Shown: piece by piece, positions 1-8,572 of the stretch
How positions within the stretch are numbered: position 1 is the first letter of the stretch
Layout: each line of letters opens with the position of its first letter
DNA from: Nostoc sp. C052
GTDB taxonomy: Bacteria > Cyanobacteriota > Cyanobacteriia > Cyanobacteriales > Nostocaceae
NCBI RefSeq assembly: GCF_013393905.1
Contig: NZ_CP040272.1
Span: 6,829,501-6,893,500, forward strand
Direction of reading: 5' to 3'
Length of the DNA stretch: 64,000 bases
Translations under genes and position numbers: made by a program
The notes under the pieces: generated by a model
What the model was told of the DNA's origin: nothing
Database searches by the model: none
Seen by the model: the letters and a program-made list of their open reading frames with translations, nothing else

Positions 1-1031
1 AATGGCAGAATAGCTTAGGGGAAGAACTCGAAAAATTAGCTTTGATTCTGCACATTGATGAAATATTAACCCAGATACCAAAGCACTGCGATAAAATCAT
101 CCTAATTCCCCATACTGCCCTGCATTTATTCCCCCTTCATGCAATTCCAGTAAATCAAAATTCTGAAAATTCGTCTTGTCTTCTGGATTTATTTGCTGGT
201 GGTGTGAGCTATGCACCCAGTTGTCAACTACTGCAACAAGTACAACAGCGACAACGTCCTGATTTTCAATCTCTATTTGCAATTCAAAATCCTACAGAAG
301 ACCTGAATTACACCAATTTGGAAGTAGAAAGCATATTATCTTACTTTCCCTCCCATCAAGTATTATCCAAAAAACAAGCCACAAAAGCTGCCTTATCCCA
401 AGCAGCAACAAAATTAAAAGAAGCAAATTATCTCCACTTTTCTTGTCACGGTTCTTTCAACTTAAATTATCCCCAAAATTCTTTTTTATTATTAGCAGAT
501 GCCTTTGTTTCCCCTATTCCTGATGATGCTAACCCAGAAAGATATCTCAAGGTTTCCGATACGGAAGCTATAGATTTAAGTAAATGTTTGACATTGGGTA
601 ATTTATTTGAACGAACCTTCGACTTTAGTCAAACTCGTCTCGTGGTTCTCTCAGCCTGCGAAACAGGTTTAACTGACTTCAATAATACCAGCGATGAATA
701 TATCGGCTTACCTAGTGGCTTTCTCTACGCAGGTAGTAGCAGTGTTGTAAGTAGTCTATGGACGGTAAACGATTTATCAACATCCTTTTTGATGATTAAG
801 TTCATTCAAAATTTAAAAGATGCTACAGATATGTCAATACCACTTGCTATGAATCAAGCCCAGCGTTGGTTGCGGGATGCTACTAAAGAAGAATTGCAGG
901 AATGGGTAAAAAAATTGGCGTTAGATAGCACTAAGAAAGGAATGATACGTCGTCAAATTAATAATATGACTGGAGAGCAACCATTCAACTCTCCCTTTCA
1001 TTGGGCTGCATTTACTGCTGTTGGCAAATAG
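1..1031 (+). CDS. CHAT domain protease, 5'-truncated by window edge
   Basis: The reading frame is open from the first bases of the window, so the start lies upstream; a TTG at 42 is only an internal codon. The visible part is the caspase-like CHAT domain. It has a fold-typical LIPHTALHLFPLHAI segment, the catalytic His in LHFSCHGSFN (codon near 447) and the catalytic Cys in VLSACETGL (codon near 657). CHAT proteins are cysteine proteases of the separase/caspase clan and usually carry N-terminal TPR or other sensor domains, which would lie outside the window. The following gene starts 10 bases after the stop, so they are probably co-transcribed. The protease call is firm. A role in cell death or defence is inferred from the family and neighbours. 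Confidence 0.9.
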   Translation, partial: WQNSLGEELEKLALILHIDEILTQIPKHCDKIILIPHTALHLFPLHAIPVNQNSENSSCLLDLFAGGVSYAPSCQLLQQVQQRQRPDFQSLFAIQNPTEDLNYTNLEVESILSYFPSHQVLSKKQATKAALSQAATKLKEANYLHFSCHGSFNLNYPQNSFLLLADAFVSPIPDDANPERYLKVSDTEAIDLSKCLTLGNLFERTFDFSQTRLVVLSACETGLTDFNNTSDEYIGLPSGFLYAGSSSVVSSLWTVNDLSTSFLMIKFIQNLKDATDMSIPLAMNQAQRWLRDATKEELQEWVKKLALDSTKKGMIRRQINNMTGEQPFNSPFHWAAFTAVGK

Positions 1032-1041
1032 GAGAATAATA

Positions 1042-1374
1042 ATGTCTGATTATGAAACAACTGTTAATATTTTTATCCATCTGCTGAATACTCAATCTTC
1101 TCTATTTTCAGCAGAGGATAAAATTACACTAATGAAATTGATTAATAACCAACCTGATGACATTGAATCTTTATCCAATGCTATCTCAGATTGGTGTGCA
1201 AAACATTCTGAAGTAGATAAAGCTTTAGGAGAATTTGAGAAAATAGTAGTAAGAGGGCCAGGGGATAAGCAAGCAAATACAAATATTCCCAAATACGAAC
1301 TTGATAAAAAGAATATACTTAATGAGATTCAACAAAGTTCGTCATCTGCTAAGGAGACAAAAAAAAGGACTTAG
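1042..1374 (+). CDS. Small hypothetical protein, possible effector-associated adaptor
   Basis: This 110-residue protein starts at the ATG at 1042, well placed after AGGAGAATAATA; the frame is open further upstream, but that part overlaps the CHAT gene end. The first 65 residues look like a compact helical domain (SDYETTVNIFIHLLN, then DDIESLSNAISDWC). The tail is charged and low in complexity, ending in lysine and arginine. Small helical effector-associated domains commonly sit beside CHAT or caspase-like genes in cyanobacteria and act as adaptors. That assignment is an inference from position, size and style, because no diagnostic motif is visible. Confidence 0.6.
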   Translation: MSDYETTVNIFIHLLNTQSSLFSAEDKITLMKLINNQPDDIESLSNAISDWCAKHSEVDKALGEFEKIVVRGPGDKQANTNIPKYELDKKNILNEIQQSSSSAKETKKRT

Positions 1375-1414
1375 GCTAAGGGACTTTCAAGTAATAAAAT
1401 ATCCCAATATTTCT

Positions 1415-1472
1415 TGTAGGATGGGCGTCTCGCCTGTCCTGTGAACTGGGCGGGCAAGATGCCCACCCCACA
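1415..1472. repeat. MITE-like imperfect inverted repeat
   Basis: Two 21-base arms (1419-1439 and 1448-1468) are imperfect reverse complements around the cores GGGCGTCTCGCC and GGGCAAGATGCCC, with only eight bases between them. Transcribed, the element would fold into a hairpin. A copy of the right arm alone occurs at 24237-24262, so this is a dispersed element and not part of the gene. Confidence 0.6.
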
Positions 1473-1500
1473 ATATTGAATAATTTATCTTTAATTTAAA

Positions 1501-2904
1501 ATGGATTATTTTTCAACAGGAAAGATAGCTTATCCTAAACTAACTCTTTATGTCTTTCATCTGAAGCATAGCTTGGCACAAAAACCTAAGATTCCTGTAA
1601 AAAATGCCAACGATTTATGGTTAAAATGCCAGCAGCTTGGTAAACAACTGGGTATTCCTAAACTAGAAACTTTACCTGAACTGATTGAAAAAGCAAATAA
1701 TAAAAAAACTAGCATCACTGGAGAAATACTTCCCGAACGTTTATTAAAATTTACCGCCATCCAACATCAACAAAATCTACACTTAAGCGGTGAAGCTAAT
1801 CCCCTAGAAATTCACGATACCTACGCCCTTGATTTAACTCTACGTTATCCTGATCCAGAAGTAAAACTTTCTGATTTAAGAGGGCTAAATCCAGATGATT
1901 GCTTACTTTCTAAAAATATCAAAGCTTCTCTAGGACAAACCCTAGTATTTTTTGCTCAACCTCTAGGAAAAATAGATGATGAACAAGCATTCGCTAATGC
2001 TTGTGTCAAAGCATTATTATCAGAAGAAACTGTCCAAAAACTAAATATTTATCGTCAGCATCAAGGGCAATTATTAGGTAGTCCGATATTTGAATATAAC
2101 AATGATACTGATTTTCCTGAAGAACAGTGTCATTTACTAATTTGGTTAAATACCCATTCCCTAACTACACAATTAGAAAACAAAGGAGAATATTATTATC
2201 CTTTAATTGACCTTCTTCTTTGTCGCAGTAAAATTATTTATGCTCGTTATGAAGCTATGTGGTGTTATGAACAAGCTAGATTAGCTTATTATAAGCTGGA
2301 AAGGTATAAACAAGAATTTAAAGAGCAAAAAAATAACTCTATAGATTCAAAATTTGATAATTTCAATCAATGGCTTCAGGAAATACCAGAAATTTCTTTT
2401 AATTATGTTGATTATTTAAGAGATTTAGAACTGCACAGAACTACGATTCAAACTAATATTAAAAACTATCGTTTATATCTTGAAAAACTAAATAAAATAG
2501 GCATTGACTCAGATAATGTAGAATTTTTGTCTAACTTCCTAGAACTGGCTGAAGATACCTATGTCGAACAGATTAACACAAACTTAGCTTATCTTACCCC
2601 CGGTCAAAACCTCTTTGACCAGATGATTGGCACAATTCGCGGCATAGTAGAGGTAGAACAAGCCAAACGCGATCGCTCTTTAGAAAACACCATCCAAGTA
2701 GTAGGTATAGCTTTTGGTGGTGGTGCAATAGTTTCTGGTGTCGTCACCCAATACATAGATAAACCCTTCGCACCGACTAATTTCAAGTACCCAATTTCTC
2801 CCCTGGTGTTATCTTTGCTGTGGAGTTTTCTAGCTGTCGCCTTTCTTGGTTCAGTGGCGCGTTTGTGGATTAAACTCAGACAGAAGGGAACAAAAGGAAA
2901 GTAA
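1501..2904 (+). CDS. Hypothetical membrane protein with C-terminal TM pair
   Basis: A 467-residue protein of unknown family, starting at the ATG at 1501. Residues 1-390 are soluble, with a helical, charged middle (about 235-390). Two hydrophobic segments close the protein: about 397-418 (VVGIAFGGGAIVSGVV) and 434-456 (PLVLSLLWSFLAVAFLG), separated by a short loop and followed by a basic tail. A long soluble part ending in a helix and two closely spaced TM helices is the layout of CorA-type channels, but no GMN loop motif is present, so this is only a resemblance in topology. The gene lies 126 bases after the small CHAT-linked gene on the same strand. A membrane-acting effector for that cassette is one inference. 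Confidence 0.6.
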   Translation: MDYFSTGKIAYPKLTLYVFHLKHSLAQKPKIPVKNANDLWLKCQQLGKQLGIPKLETLPELIEKANNKKTSITGEILPERLLKFTAIQHQQNLHLSGEANPLEIHDTYALDLTLRYPDPEVKLSDLRGLNPDDCLLSKNIKASLGQTLVFFAQPLGKIDDEQAFANACVKALLSEETVQKLNIYRQHQGQLLGSPIFEYNNDTDFPEEQCHLLIWLNTHSLTTQLENKGEYYYPLIDLLLCRSKIIYARYEAMWCYEQARLAYYKLERYKQEFKEQKNNSIDSKFDNFNQWLQEIPEISFNYVDYLRDLELHRTTIQTNIKNYRLYLEKLNKIGIDSDNVEFLSNFLELAEDTYVEQINTNLAYLTPGQNLFDQMIGTIRGIVEVEQAKRDRSLENTIQVVGIAFGGGAIVSGVVTQYIDKPFAPTNFKYPISPLVLSLLWSFLAVAFLGSVARLWIKLRQKGTKGK

Positions 2905-3056
2905 GTGGGGTTAGAGCAAGTTATCCTAACTTACACAACGTCCACAGTATGACTAAACTGGCTGTGCGATCGCGCAAATTTTTTGAACAAACATCTCTGC
3001 CAAAGTAGTAAAATCTTGCTTTAGTATAAAATTTTATTTGAAATATTTTACCTCCC

Positions 3057-3082
3057 GACCTTCTCAGGTCTGTTTTATTTTT
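3057..3082 (+). terminator. Weak intrinsic terminator candidate
   Basis: GACCT-TCTC-AGGTC forms a five-base-pair stem with a four-base loop, followed by TGTTTTATTTTT. The short stem makes it a weak candidate for ending transcription from the gene at 1501-2904. Confidence 0.35.
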
Positions 3083-3093
3083 ACCAAACAAAC

Positions 3094-3155
3094 CAGTATT
3101 ATCCCTGTAGTCACAAGGCGTTAATTAATAGAAAGTGGCTTCATTTAGTACTCAT
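3094..3155 (+). repeat. Twin 62-nt repeat, copy 1
   Basis: Copy 1 of a sequence that recurs 128 bases later. Conserved blocks are CAGTATTAT, CCTGTRGTCA and GAAAGTGGCTTCAT. GTCAC (from about 3109) can pair with GTGGC of the last block. It may be part of an RNA leader or small RNA; no known family was recognised. Confidence 0.55.
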
Positions 3156-3221
3156 ATCCTTAAAGACTAGATTTTACTTAAGTGTAAATACAGAAGTTCA
3201 AAGATATTATTTTAAGAAAAT

Positions 3222-3283
3222 CAGTATTATTCCTGTGGTCAGAATGGGGTTACTCAATGGAAAGTGGCTTCATCTAGTCTTGA
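3222..3283 (+). repeat. Twin 62-nt repeat, copy 2
   Basis: Copy 2 keeps the same three blocks at the same internal spacing as the copy at 3094, while the bases between blocks differ. GTCA can still pair with TGGC. Conservation of blocks with drift between them suggests the blocks matter, but two copies are too few to prove this. Confidence 0.55.
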
Positions 3284-3541
3284 CATTTCTATGTCTTATT
3301 TTTCCCGAATGTTTATAAATCTCAGTAACAGGAAGTAAATTAATAACAATTTACGAATTTACTGAGATTTGAGCATTTGAATATAAAGCGGTTTTCGTTG
3401 AGTTTCACCACAAATCCTAGAGGTCAAAATTGTGTACTTTAAAATACAAAACTTTGAAGCCTTTTACTTAACTTTAATTTGTGGAATAACTCTGCACGAA
3501 CTTAGCTTACACGTATCGAATTTAGCTGAAGTAAAAGCAAA

Positions 3542-4609
3542 ATGAGCACAACTCCTATAGGTAGCTACAGGTTGTTCCAGAAACTACATCCGCTATCTCT
3601 GTTGGCACAATTGACTAGTCGTCGTGCTACAGGTTGCTTAAGCATATTTACCGGGATAGTTTCTTGGTCAATCTATCTAGAGGACGGTAAACTTACTTAT
3701 GCCTCCTATTCAGATAAACTGTTTGAGCGTCTTGACAGTCACTTGCGGCGATTGAGTCAGCAAATTCCTGCTCTCAATAGCGCTACTCGCGTGCAGATGC
3801 GGCTGATGTTTGAGACAAAGAATGAACATCAATCAATACCAAATGCAGATTACCAAGCTATTTGTTGGCTAGTAAATCAGGACTATATTACCTCTGTGCA
3901 AGCAGGAAGCCTGATAGACGAATTGGCAAAAGAAGTGCTGGAATCATTTCTGTGTTTAAAAGAAGGTAGCTATGAATTTAGCCCTGAAAGCTCTTTGGAT
4001 GAATTACCAAAATTCTGTCGTCTAGATTTACGGTTACTTGTTGAACACTGTCAAAAGCAATTAAGAAATCGGCAAAATATCCAGTCATCCATTCCGGCTG
4101 GTGGGGGTTCCCAAGTTCTGGCTGCAACACAACAGACTCAAGTTCAGCCACAATTGCAAATAAAAATTGGTCAAAAATTGCCGATACCAATCAATTTTGA
4201 TCTTCCTGAGAATAATAAAATTAGTCAGCCAACTGTTGGTAAAAAATTATATACAATTGCCTGCATTGATGATAGCCAAACAGTTTTGAATTCCATTAAA
4301 CACTTTTTGGATGAGAACACATTTTCAGTTGTGATGATCAACGATCCAGTAAAAGCTTTAATGCAAATTCTGCGGAGTAAACCCGATCTGATTTTGCTAG
4401 ATGTTGAAATGCCAAGTTTAGATGGTTATGAGCTATGTTCCTTATTACGGAAACATTCAGCTTTTAAAAATACACCAATCGTGATGGTGACTGGTAGAAC
4501 AGGATTTATCGACAGAGCAAAGGCTAAAATCGTCAGATCATCAGGATATTTGACCAAGCCTTTTACACAATCAGAATTGCTAAAAATGGTTTTCAAGCAT
4601 CTTGGTTGA
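3542..4609 (+). CDS. hmpA: PatA-family response regulator of chemotaxis operon
   Basis: A 355-residue protein. Residues 1-175 match the PatA-type N-terminal domain (DUF4388-like; ATGCLSIF, then YLEDGKLTYASYSDKLFERL). After a Gln-rich linker, residues 235-355 form a CheY-like receiver with CIDDSQT, the phospho-acceptor Asp287 in LILLDVEMP, and the conserved Lys in YLTKPF. There is no DNA-binding output domain. It opens a PatA-CheY-CheW-MCP-CheA operon, the order of hmpA-E of Nostoc punctiforme (hormogonium motility) and pilG-H-I-J-L of Synechocystis. The family is sure. The hmp name rests on gene order, and a paralogous taxis operon is the main alternative. Confidence 0.85.
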   Translation: MSTTPIGSYRLFQKLHPLSLLAQLTSRRATGCLSIFTGIVSWSIYLEDGKLTYASYSDKLFERLDSHLRRLSQQIPALNSATRVQMRLMFETKNEHQSIPNADYQAICWLVNQDYITSVQAGSLIDELAKEVLESFLCLKEGSYEFSPESSLDELPKFCRLDLRLLVEHCQKQLRNRQNIQSSIPAGGGSQVLAATQQTQVQPQLQIKIGQKLPIPINFDLPENNKISQPTVGKKLYTIACIDDSQTVLNSIKHFLDENTFSVVMINDPVKALMQILRSKPDLILLDVEMPSLDGYELCSLLRKHSAFKNTPIVMVTGRTGFIDRAKAKIVRSSGYLTKPFTQSELLKMVFKHLG

Positions 4610-4671
4610 TTTCAATAATGTAAATAAAAATAACAAAATACGTTTAATTTATTTTTTTAGGAGATTTAATA

Positions 4672-5049
4672 GTGAGCCTGACTTTGCTTGGCACGATTCT
4701 GATCGTAGAAGATTCTCCCAGTGAATTGGAATTAATGAGCCATTATCTCAAAGAAAGTGGTTACAACGTAATTAAGGCAAGTGGTGCAAAAGAAGGTTTA
4801 GAAAAAGCTGTGTTAGAACAACCAGATGCGATCGTTACTGATGTCGTAATGCCAGAAATGAGTGGATTTGAATTATGTCGTTCTCTGAGAAGAAATCCAA
4901 TTACTGCAAAAGTACCGATTGTGGTTTGTAGTTCCAAGAATCAAGAAATTGACCGTTTGTGGGCGATGAGGCAAGGTGCAGATGCCTATATAACTAAGCC
5001 TTATACCCGCGAACATCTCCTACGTACTATTAAATCAGTGGTAATTTGA
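4672..5049 (+). CDS. hmpB: CheY-like single-domain response regulator
   Basis: A 125-residue stand-alone receiver starting at GTG 4672, with AGGAG about ten bases upstream. It carries the acidic pair in IVEDSPSE, the phospho-acceptor Asp57 in AIVTDVVMPEM and the Lys of ITKPYT. It would receive phosphate from the CheA encoded at the end of the operon and signal to the type IV pilus motors. It lies 62 bases after the PatA-like gene and 4 bases before the CheW gene. The name is by gene order (hmpB/pilH). Confidence 0.88.
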   Translation: MSLTLLGTILIVEDSPSELELMSHYLKESGYNVIKASGAKEGLEKAVLEQPDAIVTDVVMPEMSGFELCRSLRRNPITAKVPIVVCSSKNQEIDRLWAMRQGADAYITKPYTREHLLRTIKSVVI

Positions 5050-5053
5050 ATCA

Positions 5054-5551
5054 ATGACTAGTACAAACATTACTCTTCCTGAAAAAACAACTCAAAATAA
5101 CTTAGTAGATGGTTATCTGAAGTTTCAGCTAAATCAACAAACTACTGCTGTTTTATCAATGAGGCATACACAAGAAGCTATTCTAGTGCCCATTGAATCT
5201 ATCACCTCAATGCCAAATATGCAGCCCTGCATATTAGGATTAATGAATTGGCGGAGTCGGATAATTTGGGTAGTTGATTTGCCAAGAATGCTTAATTTAG
5301 AATCCCTAGATTATCGACTGCGACAGTACAATGTGATTGTTATCCAAGTGGAATCATTAGTGTTAGGCTTAGTTGTACAAGAAATAAAAGGTACAACCAA
5401 GTTCATCATTGATGATATTCATTCTCCCATAGGACAAGTGGCATCCAGTTTAGTTCCTTATTTATGTGGGTGCGTTGTGCAACAGGAAGAAATATTACTG
5501 GTATTAGATGCACAGGCGATTGTGCAATCTTCTATTCTCCGCAGTGATTAG
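5054..5551 (+). CDS. hmpC: CheW-like coupling protein
   Basis: A 165-residue CheW-domain protein starting four bases after the CheY stop. Typical CheW stretches are visible: the short strand then VPIESITSMPNMQPCILGLMNWR, DLPRML, and the later VIVIQVESLVLGLVVQEIKG. CheW links the methyl-accepting protein to CheA in the signalling array at the membrane. Tight spacing supports co-expression with its neighbours. Named hmpC/pilI by operon order. Confidence 0.87.
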   Translation: MTSTNITLPEKTTQNNLVDGYLKFQLNQQTTAVLSMRHTQEAILVPIESITSMPNMQPCILGLMNWRSRIIWVVDLPRMLNLESLDYRLRQYNVIVIQVESLVLGLVVQEIKGTTKFIIDDIHSPIGQVASSLVPYLCGCVVQQEEILLVLDAQAIVQSSILRSD

Positions 5552-5611
5552 AGTGTATTACTAAAAAAGATTTTTAGTGTTCTTATTCACATACTTAGGA
5601 GAACTATTTTT

Positions 5612-8416
5612 ATGTTTAATAAAACCAACACGAACCAAGGTAATGGCGCTCAAAATCGAGCATCACTGATTTCATCCCAAAAAGGCATTGGAACTGTAGT
5701 AAAGCTACCAACTAAGCTGACTACCGAAAGTGCTAAGAATTCTTCTTCAAATCAGAGTATTGCTTTTTTTACAAGGCTGGGATTGGTTAAGAAAGCGACT
5801 ATTTTAGCGATCGCAATCGGTACACTACCAATATTGGGCATCGGTGCGATCGCTTTTGGTTTTGCCAACAAATCTATTACTAAGCAAATTACCCAGTCTC
5901 AACAAGCCGAAGCTACTGGCTTAAGTGATAAAGTTAACCGCTTTATGCTGGGACGCTACGCTGATATTCAGGTAATATCAAGTTTGCTATTTTTGACAAG
6001 TCCCCAAACTAATGTCACTACCCAGCAAAAGCAAGCAGTCTTGGATCGTATTGTCCAAGCTTACAAAGCTTATGACAGTATTGCTGTTTTCGATCGCCAA
6101 GGTAACTTGATTGTGCAGTCCACAGGCGAACCTCTGGAAAATCAAAAAGATCGTACCTTTTTTCAAGACGCTTTACAAAAAGATACTCCTGTCATCAGTA
6201 AACCGGAAGCGGCAAAAAATACTGGTGTAGTGAGTATTTATCTAGCTGCACCTGTGAAAGAGACAAGAACGGGGCAAACCATTGGCGTGGTACAAGCACG
6301 TATGCCCGTAAAATCTTTAGAAGAAGTCATCAAAAACTACGTAGCCAATGGTCAACAATACCAGTTGCTCGATGCTTCGGGAACCGTTTTCTTGAGTCCC
6401 CAAAAGGAATTATTGGGGAGAGATGCCAAGGAAGAGTATTCTAGTTTACCGAAACTGCTGGCAGCCAAAAAGGTAAATAGTTTTATAGAAGTTCCGAAAA
6501 CTCAGAAAAAACAAGAATTAGTCAGCTACGTACCAGCTAGTACTATAGATGGCTTACCTGATTTAAACTGGCAAGTACTTTTATCTACAGATACCGCAAC
6601 TGTATTTGAACCGCAAAGACAATTGTTGTGGATTATAGCCATCGGTACAGCAGCGACAGCATTGATTGTAGCTGCGATCGCATCTCGGTTAGCCAAACTG
6701 ACTACACAGCCAATTCTCAATGCCACTGCGGCATTAGCAAAACTAGGTCAAGGTAAATTCAATACCCGTCTGCAAATCGAAAGAGAAGACGAATTAGGGG
6801 TATTGAGTGCAAATATCAACCTTATGGCCGAACAATTGCAGGTCATAGTTAAGGAACAGGAAGTAGACGTTGAAGGGGTAAAATTACTAGCAGATATTAC
6901 CCTACAGATTCGGAAAATTCTGAAAACTGAAGATATTTATCATACAGCAGTCAAAGAAGTTCAGCGATCGCTAAAAACAGACCGGGTAATCATCTATAGT
7001 CTCAATCCAGATACTTTAGCTGGCGCTGTCGTTGCGGAATCCGTCACTGGTAATTGGCCGGAAATGTTGGGAGTGCAAATTGATGACCCCTATTTCCGAG
7101 AACATTATCTAAAAACTGATCGTCATGCAGAGGTGCAAGTAGTTGCCAACATTCATCAAGACCAAAACCTGAAAAATGCCGACGGTTACATCCAACTTTT
7201 GGAAAAATTTGCTGTCAAAGCTCATTTAATCGTACCGATTCTGGCTCAAGAGAAACTTTTAGGCTTATTAATTGCTCATCATTGCGAAACTCCTCATGTT
7301 TGGCAACAGCCAGAAATTGACTTATTTCAACAAATAGCAACTCAAGTCGGCTATGCCTTAGAACAAGCCAAGCTATTAGAAGAAATAGAAAAAGTCAGAA
7401 ATGTTACTGTAAGTGGTTCAGATGAAACACTGCAACAACAACTTTTACAACTACTCAACGATGTAGAAGGTGCAGCCAGAGGTGATTTGACAGTGCGCGC
7501 AGACGTAACCGCTGGGGAAATCGGCACTGTTGCCGACTTTTTTAACTCCATTGTGGAAAGCCTGCGGGATATTGTTACCCAAGTTAAACAAGCTGCCATC
7601 CATGTTAATAGTGCCATTGGCTCTAACGAAGGAGCCATCCGCCATCTAGCAGAGGAGGCACTAACCCAAGCTGCTGAAATCAACCGCACCCTGGATGCTG
7701 TTGACCAAATGACTCAATCGATGAAAGCCGTAGCCGAAAGTGCCGAAAAAGCTGCCTTTGTTGCCAACCATGCCGCTCACACCGCCACCAAAAGCGAACA
7801 CGCAATGGATTTGACAGTACAAAATATTCTGTCTTTGCGGGAAACCGTTGGTGAAACGGCTAAGAAAGTAAAACGTTTGGGAGAATCTTCGCAACAAATT
7901 TCTCGCGTAGTTTCCTTAATTAACCAAATCGCTATTCAAACCAACTTGCTTGCCATCAACGCCGGTATTGAAGCCGCACGTGCAGGTGAAGAAGGTCAAG
8001 GATTTGCCGTCGTGGCGGAAGAAGTCGGTGAACTAGCAGTCAGGAGTGCCGCCGCAACCCAAGAAATTGAACAAATTGTTGAAAATATCCAACGAGAAAC
8101 CAGTGAAGTGGTGCAGGCGATGGAAATAGGCACTACCCAAGTGGTAGAAGGGACTCGCATTGTGGAGGAGGCTAAACAAAGTCTGAGTGAAATTTTGGAT
8201 GTATCGTCTCAAATTGACTCTTTAGTGCAGTCAATTTCCAATGCAACTGCATCTCAGGTTGAAACATCCCAAAGTGTTAGCCAATTGATGAAAGATATCG
8301 CTGCTATATCACAACGTACCAGCGATTCTTCTCGCCAAGTTTCCGAATCTCTGCAACAAACTGTGGAAATTTCGCAGCAGTTGCAAGAGACTGTCGAGGC
8401 TTTCAAAGTTAGTTAA
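5612..8416 (+). CDS. hmpD: Methyl-accepting chemotaxis protein (Cache-HAMP-GAF-MA)
   Basis: A 934-residue transducer. TM1 is about 60-86, an extracytoplasmic Cache-like sensor about 87-337, TM2 about 338-360, then HAMP 361-412, GAF about 425-590, a second HAMP-like stretch 600-655 and the signalling coiled coil 660-930. The conserved tip is AIQTNLLAINAGIEAARAGE near 773-793. The GAF resembles cyanobacteriochrome GAFs, but Tyr494 and Gly525-Tyr526 occupy the places of the bilin-binding Cys residues and the neighbouring His, so no chromophore is expected. The start is ATG 5612 after AGGAGAAC. It passes signals to the CheW and CheA encoded on either side (hmpD/pilJ by order). Confidence 0.88.
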   Translation: MFNKTNTNQGNGAQNRASLISSQKGIGTVVKLPTKLTTESAKNSSSNQSIAFFTRLGLVKKATILAIAIGTLPILGIGAIAFGFANKSITKQITQSQQAEATGLSDKVNRFMLGRYADIQVISSLLFLTSPQTNVTTQQKQAVLDRIVQAYKAYDSIAVFDRQGNLIVQSTGEPLENQKDRTFFQDALQKDTPVISKPEAAKNTGVVSIYLAAPVKETRTGQTIGVVQARMPVKSLEEVIKNYVANGQQYQLLDASGTVFLSPQKELLGRDAKEEYSSLPKLLAAKKVNSFIEVPKTQKKQELVSYVPASTIDGLPDLNWQVLLSTDTATVFEPQRQLLWIIAIGTAATALIVAAIASRLAKLTTQPILNATAALAKLGQGKFNTRLQIEREDELGVLSANINLMAEQLQVIVKEQEVDVEGVKLLADITLQIRKILKTEDIYHTAVKEVQRSLKTDRVIIYSLNPDTLAGAVVAESVTGNWPEMLGVQIDDPYFREHYLKTDRHAEVQVVANIHQDQNLKNADGYIQLLEKFAVKAHLIVPILAQEKLLGLLIAHHCETPHVWQQPEIDLFQQIATQVGYALEQAKLLEEIEKVRNVTVSGSDETLQQQLLQLLNDVEGAARGDLTVRADVTAGEIGTVADFFNSIVESLRDIVTQVKQAAIHVNSAIGSNEGAIRHLAEEALTQAAEINRTLDAVDQMTQSMKAVAESAEKAAFVANHAAHTATKSEHAMDLTVQNILSLRETVGETAKKVKRLGESSQQISRVVSLINQIAIQTNLLAINAGIEAARAGEEGQGFAVVAEEVGELAVRSAAATQEIEQIVENIQRETSEVVQAMEIGTTQVVEGTRIVEEAKQSLSEILDVSSQIDSLVQSISNATASQVETSQSVSQLMKDIAAISQRTSDSSRQVSESLQQTVEISQQLQETVEAFKVS

Positions 8417-8420
8417 GTTT

Positions 8421-8459
8421 GTCATTAGTCATTTGTCATTTGTCATTAGTCATTTGTCT
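8421..8459. repeat. Heptamer repeat array (GTCATTA/GTCATTT type)
   Basis: Tandem GTCATTA and related units follow the MCP stop directly. The same family fills several spacers of the ribosomal operon downstream. No function is visible here. Confidence 0.75.
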
Positions 8460-8521
8460 AAAACTAATGCCTAATGACACCAGTCACCTCAAGTCGGGAA
8501 ACCCTCCCACAGGAATGACTC

Positions 8522-8554
8522 TCCAATGCCCAATGCCCAATGTCCAATGCCCAA
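8522..8554. repeat. CCAATGC heptamer array
   Basis: Four tandem CCAATGC-type heptamers, of the short tandemly repeated class known from Nostoc and relatives. An in-frame ATG at 8540 inside the array would extend CheA by eleven residues, but those residues would come from the repeat, so it was not taken as the start. Confidence 0.75.
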
Positions 8555-8572
8555 CAATTATTAACAAAAACC

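Larger units (their letters stand above)
2905..3541. other. Intergenic region upstream of the chemotaxis operon
   Basis: No credible gene is present in these 637 bases. They hold a weak hairpin-plus-T tract at 3057-3082 and two diverged copies of a 62-base sequence (3094-3155 and 3222-3283), both listed separately. The remainder is AT-rich. The region must contain the promoter of the operon starting at 3542, but no convincing -35/-10 pair was picked out. Confidence 0.6.

Noticed and set aside
7351..7689. A 112-codon antisense frame in the MCP gene
   Set aside because: It lies wholly within a clear coding gene on the other strand and has no family features.
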